The translations under genes and the position numbers were made by a program. A stretch of DNA of 51,086 nt, taken from positions 1 to 51,086 of the forward strand of contig JADHYV010000104.1 of the NCBI GenBank assembly GCA_027604705.1. The letters run 5' to 3'. Source of the stretch: Allomyces arbusculus (Eukaryota; Blastocladiomycota; Blastocladiomycetes; Blastocladiales; Blastocladiaceae). Under the pieces are notes generated by a model. That model was not told where the DNA came from. It was given only the letters and a program-made list of their open reading frames with translations, and did not search any database. This document shows, piece by piece, positions 11,585-22,379 of this stretch; the first letter of the stretch is position 1, and every line of letters begins with the position of its first letter.

Positions 11585-13580
11585 ATGGCCTCCTTTCTCG
11601 CCCACGACATGCAACCGCGCGACCCTTACGCGCGCGACGCGAACGCATCGGCGACCGCTGCTGCCGTCGCCAACGACTCGGCCCGCCGCGTGCTGGACCG
11701 TACCGACAATGCCGCGCCCTTCAAGCACCACTACAAGCCCGCGCTCACCAAGCCAAACGCCAGCCAAGGTGCGCACACCTTGTTGTATGCTGCGCCGACC
11801 GACTCCCTGGCTCACCCTGCAGCCGTTCTGCTGGCGTAGCCGCGCCTGCCGGCCTCCCGACCGCGCACATTGCCGATGGCCACCTCGGTCGCCGCCAAAA
11901 CTTGGACGGCACCGCTCTTCAAGCCGCGGCCGCGCCCGCCGCTCCCTGGCTCCTGGACGGGGGCCCATCTGGTCCGCTTGCTGTTGCTCGTATCGCCTTG
12001 CGGCCCCTGCCCCTTGCTGACGAGCCTTCATGGAGCGCATACCAGGCCGTCGCCGCCGCTCCGAGCCTCCACCGGCCTGTTCCAACGACCTCGGTGCCTT
12101 TTTCTCGGGCAACTTGCACCACGCCGAGCGTCCGCGACCCATGGGCACCAGCATGGTCGAGCAGCCGACCTTGACCGAGCACCAACTCGCTTTGCGCCAG
12201 GAAATCGGTCCGTTCTACGCCGCACCGTGCCTTCTACGGTATGGGTTTCTGAATTTTTGACGCTTTTCGCTTGGGCCCACCTTTCCACAGCCGACTATGA
12301 AAAGCAGCAGCGACTGAATCGCGATGCGGCTCGTCGGTCCCGGTCCACCGACCCGCCCACGTCCTACTTCCCATTTGGCAACAACTCCACCCGCTCGCGC
12401 AGCACCTCGGCCGCCGTTGCGCTTGGCCGCATCCCGCACGCCATGGACACGGACCGCCGCGTCATGGACCGCGCCGAGCAGCGGTCGTATGCGCTCGACA
12501 TTGATCACCAAGTGCGTGAGCGCCAGTTGCAGCAGCAAATGCGGCAGCAAGAGGCCAGAAACCAGGGTGGCGTCCTGCTCGAAGGATCGGCGCGGCCACC
12601 GGCACGAATCTGGCACTTTACCGATCAGACCAAGTGGGACGGGCCACCTGAAGCGCTGATCAGTGTCCGTCTCGGTTTCGTCGTCGTCACTTCCCTTTGC
12701 CAAACCTGACGCGCTTCTTGCCACTTCGTAGAAATTCGGCACGGGCGGCGGCGGCGCACCCGTCATCGATCCTTCCACGGGCCAGTTACGCGCAGGTCTC
12801 ACCACCGACGTGGACCCGGCCGACCGCTCGATTCAGTCGCAGCACCACGCGCAGTACCGCGCCCTGCTCGACGCGCAACAACAGCAACAGCAGTGGCATG
12901 AACAAGCTTCCCGCACGCGCTCGCCCACGTCCCCCCCCTCTTTCTGGCCACAACCCACGCAAGCGCACCCGATCATGCCCGACGCGCGCTTCCCGCTGCC
13001 GCACACGGACGTGGGCCGGCCCGACCGCGGCACCACGACGGGGATTCCCAGTTTCCCGCCACCCGTCGTGCAAGCGTCACCACCGCCGCGGCACCCGGTC
13101 GACATGCAGCGTCCCGCGGTTCTTGCTCCGCCAGCTGGGACCGTCTGGCGGTCGAAAGAGCAATACTTCGCGGAGCAGCGTAACGCCGACGATATGTTGC
13201 GGGAGGCCGCGGCCGCCGCCATGGCGGGGCGTGGGCCCGATCCAGGTGCCAACTTCTTTGCGGGCGATCCGAGCCGATTGCATCGGCGTGGACCCCGTGC
13301 ACGCGCAAGTTCGGCGAGCGAGCACGGTACGACCTCGATGTCGTGCCATGACGGTGAACGCATTCATATACTGACTCACTGCCCACAAGCTGGTGTAAGT
13401 GCACGCCATGATTTCCGGCACGTCACGAGCGAGGTCGTCGCGTACCAGGACGCCATCCTCCGGCAGCAAATCTGGAATGGGGTGCCGCGCGGCCGTGCTG
13501 AAGCACCAATGGCACTGTCTCCGCGGCGCGGCGTCGAACCGGGTCCAGCCGCTCCACCAAAGGAGAGGCAAGCTCCTTAA
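11585..13580 (+). CDS. Coiled-coil protein with repeated Y-x3-L-x2-QI helices
   Basis: Function not recognised with certainty. Proposed exons 11585-11768, 11840-11989, 12046-12207, 12291-12664 and 12732-13580 keep one frame and give about 572 residues. Two introns use an unusual GTCCGT donor, chosen because it is the only way to join coherent helices (LALRQEIADYEKQQRLNRDA). Visible: several charged Gln/Arg helices of similar form (LTEHQLALRQEI, YALDIDHQVRERQLQQQ, QYRALLDAQQQQQQ, AYQDAILRQQI), separated by disordered Pro/Ser linkers and a Gly-rich KFGTGGGGAPV motif. Such repeated short helices occur in centrosomal or ciliary proteins such as CSPP1 and CCDC66; that likeness is an inference and would suit a flagellated zoospore. 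The 3' part (after about 13270) may hide another intron, so the C terminus is uncertain. Confidence 0.6.
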
Positions 13581-14251
13581 AGGGCTCACGTATTGCGGGG
13601 ACGGCGGAAACGGCGTGATGGGGCATGTGGAGTGCACTGTGCACTGCGAATGGCAACGGTGGAAGGCTCGACTGCACATGATCAATAGAAGTCGCTGATT
13701 TCTCAATGGGAACGATGGTTAGGGCTGCCGCTCGACACCTTATGGGCTCCTGGCACGCAGCAACTGTTCGTTTCGCTTTAGCGAGAGATGAGCTTGAAGC
13801 CATGACCATTGCGGACAGTGCGGCCCAGCCGAGCCCGGCTATGCCATCCACAATGTGTGTCCCCCGCCGATGCTGGTAACGGCGCGCGCAAACCAGACGC
13901 GCCGCGCTTGCGGTGGGGCCGGTGCTGACGCGGTCATGCCTTTGCACGTGAGGCGTCACCATTCCTGCCCCCGGTCAAGTTTGTTGCGCTGATCACTTCG
14001 ACTGGGCGTGAGCCCAAACGAACTCGCATGAGCCTCCAATCCGCGCCGTTCAACGACTGACCTTGACGCGCAACTGCCCGCACTACGCTCGCGGCGCACG
14101 TACCAGACGATCTCGACTCTCCAACGGTATCTCGCAGCCCGGCAGCACCCGCAACCACCACCGCTGGCACCGACCCCAAGCACCGCCAGTGTGCCCGACC
14201 GATTCGTCTCGACTTTCCCCGCTCGTATCCCCCGTGCAACTACCCGCGAAA
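13581..14251. other. Intergenic, promoter of uL23m gene
   Basis: About 670 bp between two plus-strand genes. It holds the 3' flank of the coiled-coil gene and the leader of the ribosomal protein gene. No repeat, RNA gene or convincing coding sequence was seen. Confidence 0.45.
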
Positions 14252-14731
14252 ATGGCCACGCCGCGCGTCCGCATCCACCTGCCCAACATTGTCTTCAAGC
14301 TCGTGCACGCGCCCGACCTTCCGCCGACGCAGGCCGCCTTCCGCGTGCCGCAAAACGTGAACAAGCTCGACATCCGCCAGTACTTGACCAAGATCTACGG
14401 CCTCAACATTGCCGACGTTCGCACCATGAACTATGCCGGCAACACGCTCACGATGCCCGGCGGCCGCAACTCGCGCATTCCAAAATACAAAAAGGCCATT
14501 ATCACGCTCGCCAATGGCGAGACCTTCAACTGGCCCGCGGCACCCGCCGACGAGGAACTCGCCAAGGTCCGGCTGCCCAACCAGCGGTCGATTGACTCGT
14601 TTGGCAAAAACTCGATGAAGAAGTTGTTCGAGGACAAGAACGCCAAGAAGAAGAAGCCGGCGGCCGATGCGACCGACGCGACCGCGGCGACGTCAAGCGG
14701 TGCGGCGACGCCACCAGCAACGACGTCCTAA
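14252..14731 (+). CDS. MRPL23: Mitochondrial large-subunit ribosomal protein uL23m
   Basis: Single-exon gene of 159 residues. It matches the mitochondrial L23 family: a start like RIHLPNIVFKLVHAPDLPP, the FRVPQNVNKLDIRQYL helix, YGLNIADVRTMNYAG, and a YKKAIITLANGETFNWP strand that corresponds to the YKxAxxxLAxGxTFxxP segment of animal MRPL23. In the ribosome uL23 sits at the exit of the peptide tunnel and touches 23S-like rRNA. The start at 14252 follows GCGAAA and begins the conserved part directly; no extra targeting peptide is evident, although the first residues are basic and hydrophobic. The C-terminal tail is Lys-rich then Ala/Thr-rich and is probably disordered. Identity is confident from motif order and length. 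Confidence 0.92.
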   Translation: MATPRVRIHLPNIVFKLVHAPDLPPTQAAFRVPQNVNKLDIRQYLTKIYGLNIADVRTMNYAGNTLTMPGGRNSRIPKYKKAIITLANGETFNWPAAPADEELAKVRLPNQRSIDSFGKNSMKKLFEDKNAKKKKPAADATDATAATSSGAATPPATTS

Positions 14732-15045
14732 ATTTCGGCGGTGCTCGAGTTGTGGTTTGGCTTCTCGTTCCAGTTAGTTGTTGCTCGATTCATTCATACA
14801 TTAGTGTTTTGCCAACGCTCTCCACCGGTGATTGTGCCTTGGTTTCGCGCGGTCGTCGTCACTGTTAGCTTTGAAATGCCTCGATCCAGCTGTGCCTCGC
14901 CAGATGAATTCAACTGGGAGAGTTGGGAAGTCTCCACTAAAATCGCGCACAAGCTTCTCGCCACGACACTTACATGCCAAAGACAAGTGTTTGCCTCAAA
15001 TTGATGCCATCGCCAACATCGGACCAGCACGACCAACACAGCGAC
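14732..15045. other. Flank between uL23m gene and transposon
   Basis: About 310 bp, less GC-rich than the neighbouring genes, holding the 3' flank of the ribosomal protein gene up to the transposon edge. Nothing else recognised. Confidence 0.4.
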
Positions 15046-15416
15046 GGTGCAGGACATGATGAACCTTCTGGATTTTTTGGTTACTCCCCACCCCCCACCA
15101 TTTTGCCCGCTGATATTCTTACCACCCGCAATTGAATCAGATTGATGTACCCTACTTTCATTGAAAAAACGGTCGAAATCAACCCGGTGGCAGCCGAGAA
15201 CGCAACCGGATCTCGCCACCAAGGCTCAAACTATGAATTCAGCTAAGTTACCAATGCGCGCCGTCAAGACAAGAACATTGCACTTTGTTTTGTCAAAATC
15301 GGAGGTGAATTGAGTGAGGAGATCGGTTTTGAGTGAACGGTCATTTGGCCTTGAACACCACAGCCGATGCGAGCGTTGCTGTCACAGCGACGCGCAGGCA
15401 GGCTCCCAACGACCAC
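15046..15416 (+). repeat. Left terminal inverted repeat of transposon
   Basis: Reverse complement of 18119-18494. The outer end is GGTGCAGGACATGATGAACC. The inner end is the stretch ending CAACGACCAC, where the two arms begin to differ by short indels. Confidence 0.9.
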
Positions 15417-15485
15417 TTTCGAACCCCGACCAGACACGATCATCACAACGCAAGCTCTCCAGACCACTCGCAATCTCGAACCATC

Positions 15486-18029
15486 ATGCCGCAGAAGAAC
15501 GCGCAGTCTCGGGCGGCCACGAAAAGACGAAAAGAGATACCTGGGCCTGCTTTCCAGCCAGAGCGCTGTGCTGAACCAGATCTTCAATCGGAACCAGGGC
15601 GCCAGGCTGAGCCAGAGCGCCAATTCGAACCGGAGCGCCGAAAAAGTCTGACCGTCAAGTTTGACGAAAATGATCAGCCGGTCATTGTTGCTGTTGATTT
15701 TGTGGATTGCGCGACATCGACCTGCGGCCTTGATGAGCTGCTGCCTCAATACCAGGACTTGCTCTTGTGTCCGCTGTCAACACAGCGCATTGACAACTCG
15801 CAGAGTGCCGAGAGCGCTGCGCCGGACATCATTGTGGTGGGCGGCTGTGGCTCGGACGTGGGTGCTGTTGTGCAGTCCAACTCGAAAAACGGCGATTGGG
15901 CCAGTGATCAATGCTTTTCGCCAACATCGTTCCTCGACGGCACGTTGCGAGGTGATCATCTTGTCATCAAACCCAAGGATCAGCGCCCCAAGATGCGCAA
16001 GACCGCGCCGCTCGCTGGGATTGATGATCCGGAGCTGCTGAATCTTTATGTCAATCTGATGGATATAATTCTGCGGCTTCACAACCAAAAATATGATCCG
16101 CTTGACGTCGGGCGCATTTTTGCCATGTGCAACTTCATCGAGGCGATATTTGTTGGCATGCGTGACATGGAAGCGCGCAACAAGGCGGTGCGCGCTGTCT
16201 GGAAGTGCAAGGTCACTTACTTGGCCAAGCAGATTCCGTCCTGGTTCCAATCGTTCTTGAACGACGGCACACTGCCTGGAGCACGCCATGGCAAGGTCAA
16301 GCCCAAACATTGGATCCTGGACGACGCGGTGCTGCGGCGGCGCCTGTTGGATTGGTTGCGTGCCAGCGACGCGCATCGCTCACGCCCAAAAACTTCCAGG
16401 CCTCTGTCAACGACACGATCATTCCAGAGTGGCAGTGGCAGGACGCTGCTCGACTTGCAGGTGCTGCGGCCAATGTCACCACGGCCGCATCCGCATTGGC
16501 AACTGCTGCAGCCACCATGGCCGCAGTTGCAGTCGCTGGCGGGGATCTGCAGGTCGCTGTGGGTGCAGCAGTCACGGCAGCATCTGCAACCGCCGCGGCT
16601 TGTGTCGCTGCAGCCGCGCGAGTTGCCGCTGAAACTGCACGTGCCGACCATGCTCCCGCACCTTCTCCACTCGGCAAAGTCGGCGATGGGGGCCACGAGG
16701 CCATGGACGTTGACGTCGTGCTGCCATCCGATGCAATGGACGTGGATGTGCTGCATGCTGTCGCCTTGGATCCGCACACTGTTGGCGGTGACCACGACCC
16801 AGAAGACGAGGTCGACTACGAGGATTATGACCATGATGACGAGGACGACGAGGATTTTGAGGATCTGGATCGCATCTCAATCAGGACAGCATGCCGCTGG
16901 CTCCACATTCTTGGATATGTGCACCCGAGCGAAACCAAGGGTTCCTACACGGATGGACACGAGCGGCCTGACGTCGTGGCTGCGTGGGCCTCATGGAAGA
17001 GCTCGCCCCGTTCATGTTCACAACTGATGGGCAGGGCAACATTTGCGTGCCACCTAACGTTCCTGTGAGAATGCCCATCTTTGTGCGGGTGTGCCATGAT
17101 GAAACCACGTTTTCGGCCAACGATGGCAAGACGGCGATGTGGCACTTGGACGGCACGTTTGGCATGATCTTTAAGAACAAGGGACAGGGCATCATGATCT
17201 CAGCCTTTGTGTGTGAGTGCCATGGTCTCATGTCGCTCCCTGAGCATCCTGCTGAAATGCTCCGCGACTTTGAGGGTGAGCCGGTGCTCGAGGACGATGG
17301 GACGCACGTCAAGGACGCGCACGTCTCGTTCATTTACGGCAAGAACAAGGACGGTTACTGGTCGGGGCAGCACCTGCGCGACCAGGTCCTATATCGCGCG
17401 CTCGCCGCATCTTGTGCAATGGGTCTGCGAAAAAGGACCCGGACCAGTACTCACGTACCGACTGCTGCCTGCTGCGCATTTTGGAGCTGCAGCCCGATTT
17501 TGTGGGGCAAAAGAGCGAAATCGAGGAGCTGCTTGAAGCGCAGGGACAACGCGTCATGTTCCTGCCAAAGTTCCATCCAGCACTCAACCGTATGTCATTT
17601 CCTGCGGTCTCGACACCACATTTATTGCTTGCGATTGCATGGCCGCGCAACGATCACTCTTTCCTAGCCATCGAGCGCTTCTGGAGTGCCGCAAAACGGT
17701 TCGCGCGCGAGCACTGCGAGTACTCATACGGCGCACTGGTCAAGACGGTCCCGCGCGCGCTCAAGAGCGTTTTGGTCAGCGAGATACGAAACTATTTCCG
17801 CAAGACCAAGCGGTATGAGTCGATTTACAGGATGATTTCTGGCGCCGAGCTTGCCGATTTCATTGCCCGCCAATACGCGTCGCACCGACGGCTCACGGAA
17901 ATCAACTTGGTCGAGCTGCTGAACAAGCTGGAAGCGAAGCCGATCCATCGGCGATTGAGAGGGCCATGTGTATGGAGCTGCGGCAGATCGTGGCAGAGCA
18001 TCTGGCTGATCCGTGATCTCGATGCATAG
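15486..18029 (+). pseudogene. DDE transposase, decayed copy
   Basis: The coding sequence spans three frames. The first ATG is MPQKNAQSRAATKRRKE at 15486. Recognisable parts: a helical N-terminal domain (GIDDPELLNLYVNLMDII); TACRWLHILGYVHPSETKGS with YTDGHERPDVV; a strand with HDETTFSAND and KGQGIMISAFVCECH; then KNKDGYWSGQHLRDQVLY; and a C-terminal HPALNPIERFWSAAKRFARE helix that is only correct if a 78-nt GT-AG intron (17590-17667) is removed. Frame shifts lie near 16370 and 16985. At about 17400 the sequence jumps from the first DDE strand region to the last third, so the middle part, which should carry the second acidic catalytic residue (an FDNASNH-like motif in relatives), is missing. 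The copy should not make active transposase. A similar DGHER-DVV architecture is common in fungal DDE elements. Confidence 0.85.
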
Positions 18030-18118
18030 TGTCGCGGTTGGATATGCTGTTGATAACATCCATTTCTTCTTATCATCTTGCGGGAGGTTACGATGGTCGG
18101 ATGTAAAATGATGCCGGT

Positions 18119-18494
18119 AGTGGGTCGTTGAGCCTGCTTGCGCGTCGCGTCGCTGTGACAGCAACGCTCGCATCGGCTGTGGTGTTCAAGGCCAAATGAC
18201 CGTTCACTCAAAACCGATCTCCTCACTCAATTCACCTCCGATTTTGACAAAACAAAGTGCAATGTTCTTGTCTTGACGGCGCGCATTGGTAACTTAGCTG
18301 AATTCATAGTTTGAGCCTTGGTGGCGAGATCCGGTTGCGTTCTCGGCTGCCACCGGGTTGATTTCGACCGTTTTTTCAATGAAAGTAGGGTACATCAATC
18401 TGATTCAATTGCGGGTGGTAAGAATATCAGCGGGCAAAATGGTGGGGGGTGGGGAGTAACCAAAAAATCCAGAAGGTTCATCATGTCCTGCACC
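18119..18494 (-). repeat. Right terminal inverted repeat of transposon
   Basis: Inverted copy of 15046-15416, with a few extra bases near its inner edge (a repeated GCGAC unit). The outer end, read on the minus strand, is GGTGCAGGACATGATGAACC. Confidence 0.9.
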
Positions 18495-19946
18495 ATAGTC
18501 GCTTCAGCAACTTTTTCCTTTGCCAGATCGAGCCTTCTGTGAAGCTTATATGGTTGTGTTTGAAACCCGATGTCAGCTCCTTCCTGTCATGCTCTTTGCT
18601 AAAGTGGGCCGATGTTGCAAGACATGATTGAGCCGCGAGTCATGCTCCACCGTTGTCCATCCTGAGCCGTCGTCACAACAGCTCCGACACGAGCCAAAAC
18701 CATGGCATTGATACGCCACATGCATTGTCTCTCGGCTCGTGTTCTAGCATTTTTTGCAACCACGATGACTCCAGCTTCATAATATCCACAGCATTAGCGC
18801 GCCAGGGCCGCAAGGAGGTTGGAATCAGACAGCCCAACCCAAAGTGGCATATCCGCGACTCTATGAGCGGTTCTCACTGAGCAGGCCCGCAACTGTGCCA
18901 TAGCGCTTTTTGCGAATTGAATAGTGGATCAATGACCAGCAAGGATCACAGTTGTATGTGATCCATTATTCCAACTGCCAAGGCTAAGTTTGGACGAGTA
19001 TTGGTGTGCATAACAACGGCACAGACAGCACCCAGACAGTCGTGGTGGTCCAATAGCCGCAAGTGCTGCTGCGCATGCTCGCGTGCCGGGCGAACGCACC
19101 GACGCAACAGTGCGCAACGAGGATGGTCATGGATGAGCGTGCTGACTGAGGGGGTTTCATCCGAAATATTCTCAGACATCGATCTGCTTTGCTGCGAGGT
19201 TCGCAAATGTGGGACGAATCCTTCACACTCACGTTCTTTGTTGCCTTGTTGCATCTGCACGGCGTCTACAAACTGAATTCGCATCATATCCGTCAGCCGC
19301 GCACGCGGCCCGAGACCACCAGCGGGACTCTTGGCCATCATTTCCTCCTCGCTTGCACGGCCGACTGCAGCGCGACCTGTGTATCAAGGAGGAGGTGGAA
19401 AAGTGCAAGGCCGGTGCGGCCAAGCTGCGTGCCAAAAAGCGGGACGCGGCGTGCATTGACAAGGAGCTCAACGGCCGGAGAAGGCCAATCGACTTGAGTA
19501 CTTGCATGTTCTGGTTCTTTTTTGAGCCATATCAAGCAGTGCAACACCTCGAAGTTGGGTGTGTGAGGCAGGTTGCGAATGACGACTGCAGAGCAAGCCA
19601 AGAATGATCGCGTTGTTGTACCAACGTATGTTTACAAGCTAGCAAACAATCCCAAAGACAGACGATGTGCTGCCGCTGCCGCTGGCCGTTCGAGTGCGAG
19701 GCCGGCGAAACGAAACAAGAATGCAAACCGGGAAGCCAAACCTACAAAAACGCAAAACCGAAGAAAAAAAAAAACACGACCCGATCGAGCGGGACAAAGA
19801 ACACAACCCAAATTTTCCCAATTTGCGAGGGCTACTCCGTCGTCACGACACATTACGCACGCGCAATCCGAGACTGATTCGCCGGGCCACACATTGCACG
19901 CGCCATGTCGCGCGACCACGTCCCACCCTCACTTCTCAGTTTTTTC
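18495..19946. other. Intergenic stretch between transposon and protoglobin gene
   Basis: About 1.45 kb of lower GC content than the genes. It contains an A-run near 19766-19776 in an A-rich patch. A short plus-strand stretch (about 19380-19500) reads as a Lys/Arg-rich helix but has no partner exons. No gene called. The protoglobin transcript ends at the right edge. Confidence 0.4.
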
Positions 19947-21781
19947 TTACCGCCGGCCGAGGAACCATCCGATCCCGAACCCGGCTGCCGTTGCGAGCAC
20001 CCCAGCGCCGACTGTGGCCAGCAACGTGCGCTGTCGGATAATGGCGCGTTCCTTGGCCATGGATTCGGCGACGGACGCGGGAATTGGCCGCTTGACGCCG
20101 TGCACGTGCGCAACGTGTTCTGGGATCTCGTTGCCGTCGTAAGCGTAGTAGAGCGCAAAGAGATCGCTCTGCACCCACATGAGTTTGTTGAACGCAGCCT
20201 GCGTGCGACGCAGCGTGTCTTGCGGCAAGCCGAGCGTGGCCAAGGTCTCGATGAGGGCGCCCGTGAGGTGCGCCATGAGCGCGTTGATGTGGATGTACTC
20301 GATGTTGATCGACGAGTGCTTGGAGGTGTTGGTCGTGTGGATCTGGTTTGCGGGGAAAAGGGGACTGGTGAGCATCGCCGTCACGGCCTCGCAAGTCAAA
20401 AGATAGAGAAATGAAAGCGTACCAGCGCGACCCAATCCATGTACTGAATCATCGTCTGGTCCTGCTCGGTCCCGAGCATCGTGCACACGAGATACCGCTT
20501 GAAAATGTTCTTGCGGAACCGAATCAGCTCCGACTCGACGTTCAGCGAATCGAGTTTGCGAATTACTTGGCCGTGGTAGTTCTCCATGGTGTGTAAAAAC
20601 GACTGCGCCGTGATATCGTAGCTCAAAAGTGTCTTGTAGACGTTGTCGACAATCGCCGGAATGTGCGGCGCAAGCAACGGCGCGGCCATACTGATCAATG
20701 CGCGGTCGTCGGGCCCGAAATCGAGGAAGTCCGACACGTATTGCACGCGGTAGGTCACGTCCGTATACAGCTTGGTGCGGTCAATGTGTTTGAGCTCCGG
20801 CGTCACTGGGGACGCCGCGGGCTTGGCGGGCTCCGTGCTCTCGACGGGGTCGTCAGCAAAGCGCACCGACCGCGTGGCCGGCTCGCCCTCGGCAGCCTCG
20901 GCGACATGGTTGTCGACATTGGACGAGGTCAGCGATTGGCGCTTGCGCTCGAGGTCGGCCTTGAGCGCGGCGCGCAGCGGGGACGGCAAGCGCGCGGGAC
21001 GGTCGGCCGTGTCCTCTTCCTCAATGTGCAGTTCCGAGTCGCCGTCGGGCGCGGGGGAACGGCCGCGCGGCTCCTCGTCGGCATCGCCATTGGCCTCGAT
21101 TTCGGCGTCGGCGCCAGCTGCTGACGGTTCGGCGTCGTCCGCGGTAGCCTTGGTCCCGACGCCCAGTGCAGCCGCGGCAGCAGCAATCTTGTGTGCGTTA
21201 TCAGCGAGGATTTGGTGCACGTCGGCGAGCGGGTCCTTGATGGCGTCGGCGCTGGCAAAGGGGCACTTTGGCGCCGTCGAAGATGCAGCAGCGGCATTGG
21301 CGGCGGCGACCGGGTCGATGACGGGAGGAACCGCATCGGCAATGGCATCGGTTGCAGCGGCAGGAGCGGCCGCCTCCTCCTCAGCGGGCGTTGGCGGGTC
21401 GACGAGCAGGCCCGAGTCAGTCACCGACTCGGCGACGGGTGCGGCCGCCTCGTCATCACCGGCAGCAGAGGGTTCGACCGCACGGTCCGCGACCTCCTCG
21501 GGGTCGACGGTGACGGGTTCGTCGGCATCGGCATTCGCATCGGCTGGTGCCAACTCGTCGACGACGGGCGCGTCAATCAGCTCCTCCTCGACGACCTCCT
21601 CGACGACTTCCTCAATCACATGGCCGTCGTGGGTCTCGTGCACGGTGGTCGTGACGGTCGTGCTGGTGGTGGTCGTGGACGAGACGGCATCGTCGCTGGC
21701 GGGCACGGCCTCGGCCAGGTCGACGAGCGCGGGCGCGTCAGCACCGACGGGCGGCAGAGCGGGCGACGAAGGTGCCGACAT
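19947..21781 (-). CDS. Protoglobin-domain heme protein with C-terminal membrane anchor
   Basis: Two exons (21781-20423, 20342-19947; 80-nt intron, phase 0) give 584 residues. Residues 1-328 are Ala/Glu/Asp/Pro-rich and probably disordered. Residues about 329-545 match the protoglobin / globin-sensor family: YRVQYVSDFLDFGPDDRAL, LLSYDITAQSFLHTMENYH, FRKNIFKRYLVCTMLGTE, then across the junction DWVAL-IHTTNTSKHSSINIEYIHINAL and AFNKLMWVQSDLFALYY. The proximal heme-ligating His is probably one of those in the IHTTN...IHINAL segment; I cannot assign it without a structure. The last 25 residues form one hydrophobic helix ending GFGIGWFLGRR, a tail anchor. Protoglobins bind O2, CO or NO. Inferred role: gas or redox sensor held on a cytosolic membrane face. 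No enzymatic output domain is attached. The start ATG is the first in frame. Confidence 0.88.
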
Positions 21782-21951
21782 GGTAGAGCTTGCGCGAGGA
21801 GCGGGGCAGGAGCAGGTGGCGGCGGTTGACGATGCCGATGGTCGGCGGTGCCTTGCTTGGGCGGCTGCAGTTGGTGCAAAAGAGTTGACTGGGGCGACGG
21901 CCGGCGTCGTTGAGGGCGTCGGGTCGTGTGTTGCGCAGCGGCAAGACGAGC

Positions 21952-21987
<36 letters not shown>

Positions 21988-22379
21988 GAGGACAAGCCGG
22001 AGGAGAGGAGCAACGGCGAGCAGTCAGCAGTCGACAGAGGCAAGGCTGCAGGCACGGCGGGCCAGACGACAGGAGCGAACGCAGCAAACTCCATCAAACA
22101 TGATTCTTATGTCATATGCAGTCGGAAGCGCCCGGGCGCATCTTTGGGCACATGCTTCTCCGTGCAACACCTTTCGGCCGCGCACCTCTCTCGTGCCGTC
22201 TGACGTGGTCCACCGCACACACGCCGCACCGCCGCCAGCAGGGTGGCCTCCGATTGGCCGTCAGCGACGACGTCGTCGACGCGCGGTCCCGACCACGCCG
22301 CCCACCGGCCCGAACTGAGCCCCGCACTTGCCGCAGTCGGCTGCAGCGTCGCCAATTCGTCTGCCGACCATCTCTCGCC
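21782..22379. promoter_or_regulatory. Divergent promoter region (protoglobin / MIS12)
   Basis: About 600 bp between two outward-facing start codons, so both promoters lie here. It holds a short GCGACG hexamer repeat (21955-21985) and a less GC-rich patch around 22090-22130 (CATGATTCTTATGTCATATGC), which could be the core promoter. No defined binding site can be named. Confidence 0.5.
21955..21985 (+). repeat. GCGACG hexanucleotide microsatellite
   Basis: About five tandem copies of GCGACG in the shared upstream region of the protoglobin and MIS12 genes. Confidence 0.8.

Larger units (their letters stand above)
15046..18494 (+). mobile_element. DNA transposon with long terminal inverted repeats
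   Basis: A 3.45 kb element bounded by inverted repeats of about 371 and 376 bp that start GGTGCAGGACATGATGAACC at both ends. The two arms look identical over about 340 bp and differ by small indels near the inner edge, which points to a recent insertion. Between them lies one plus-strand transposase gene, now broken. I could not find a convincing target-site duplication: the flanks read AGCGAC on the left and ATAGTC on the right. It lies between the uL23m and protoglobin genes and interrupts no gene that I can see. It is a class II element; the superfamily is uncertain (DDE, possibly Tc1/mariner-like). Confidence 0.9.

Noticed and set aside
17590-17667. Uninterrupted reading through 17590-17667 in the transposase
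   Set aside because: The stretch is open by chance. Removing it as a GT-AG intron yields the expected HPALNPIERFW motif, so it is an intron.
15040-18500. Target-site duplication at the transposon edges
   Set aside because: Flanks show GCGAC on the left and GTCGC on the right, which are inverted, not direct, and offset by three bases. Not a credible duplication.
19200-19500. Possible small Lys-rich gene near 19.4 kb
   Set aside because: A short helix-like frame only, no start context, partner exon or family match.
20772-22103. Plus-strand frame of about 440 codons opposite the protoglobin gene
   Set aside because: Ala/Ser/Gly low-complexity antisense shadow of the acidic N-terminal region of the protoglobin gene.
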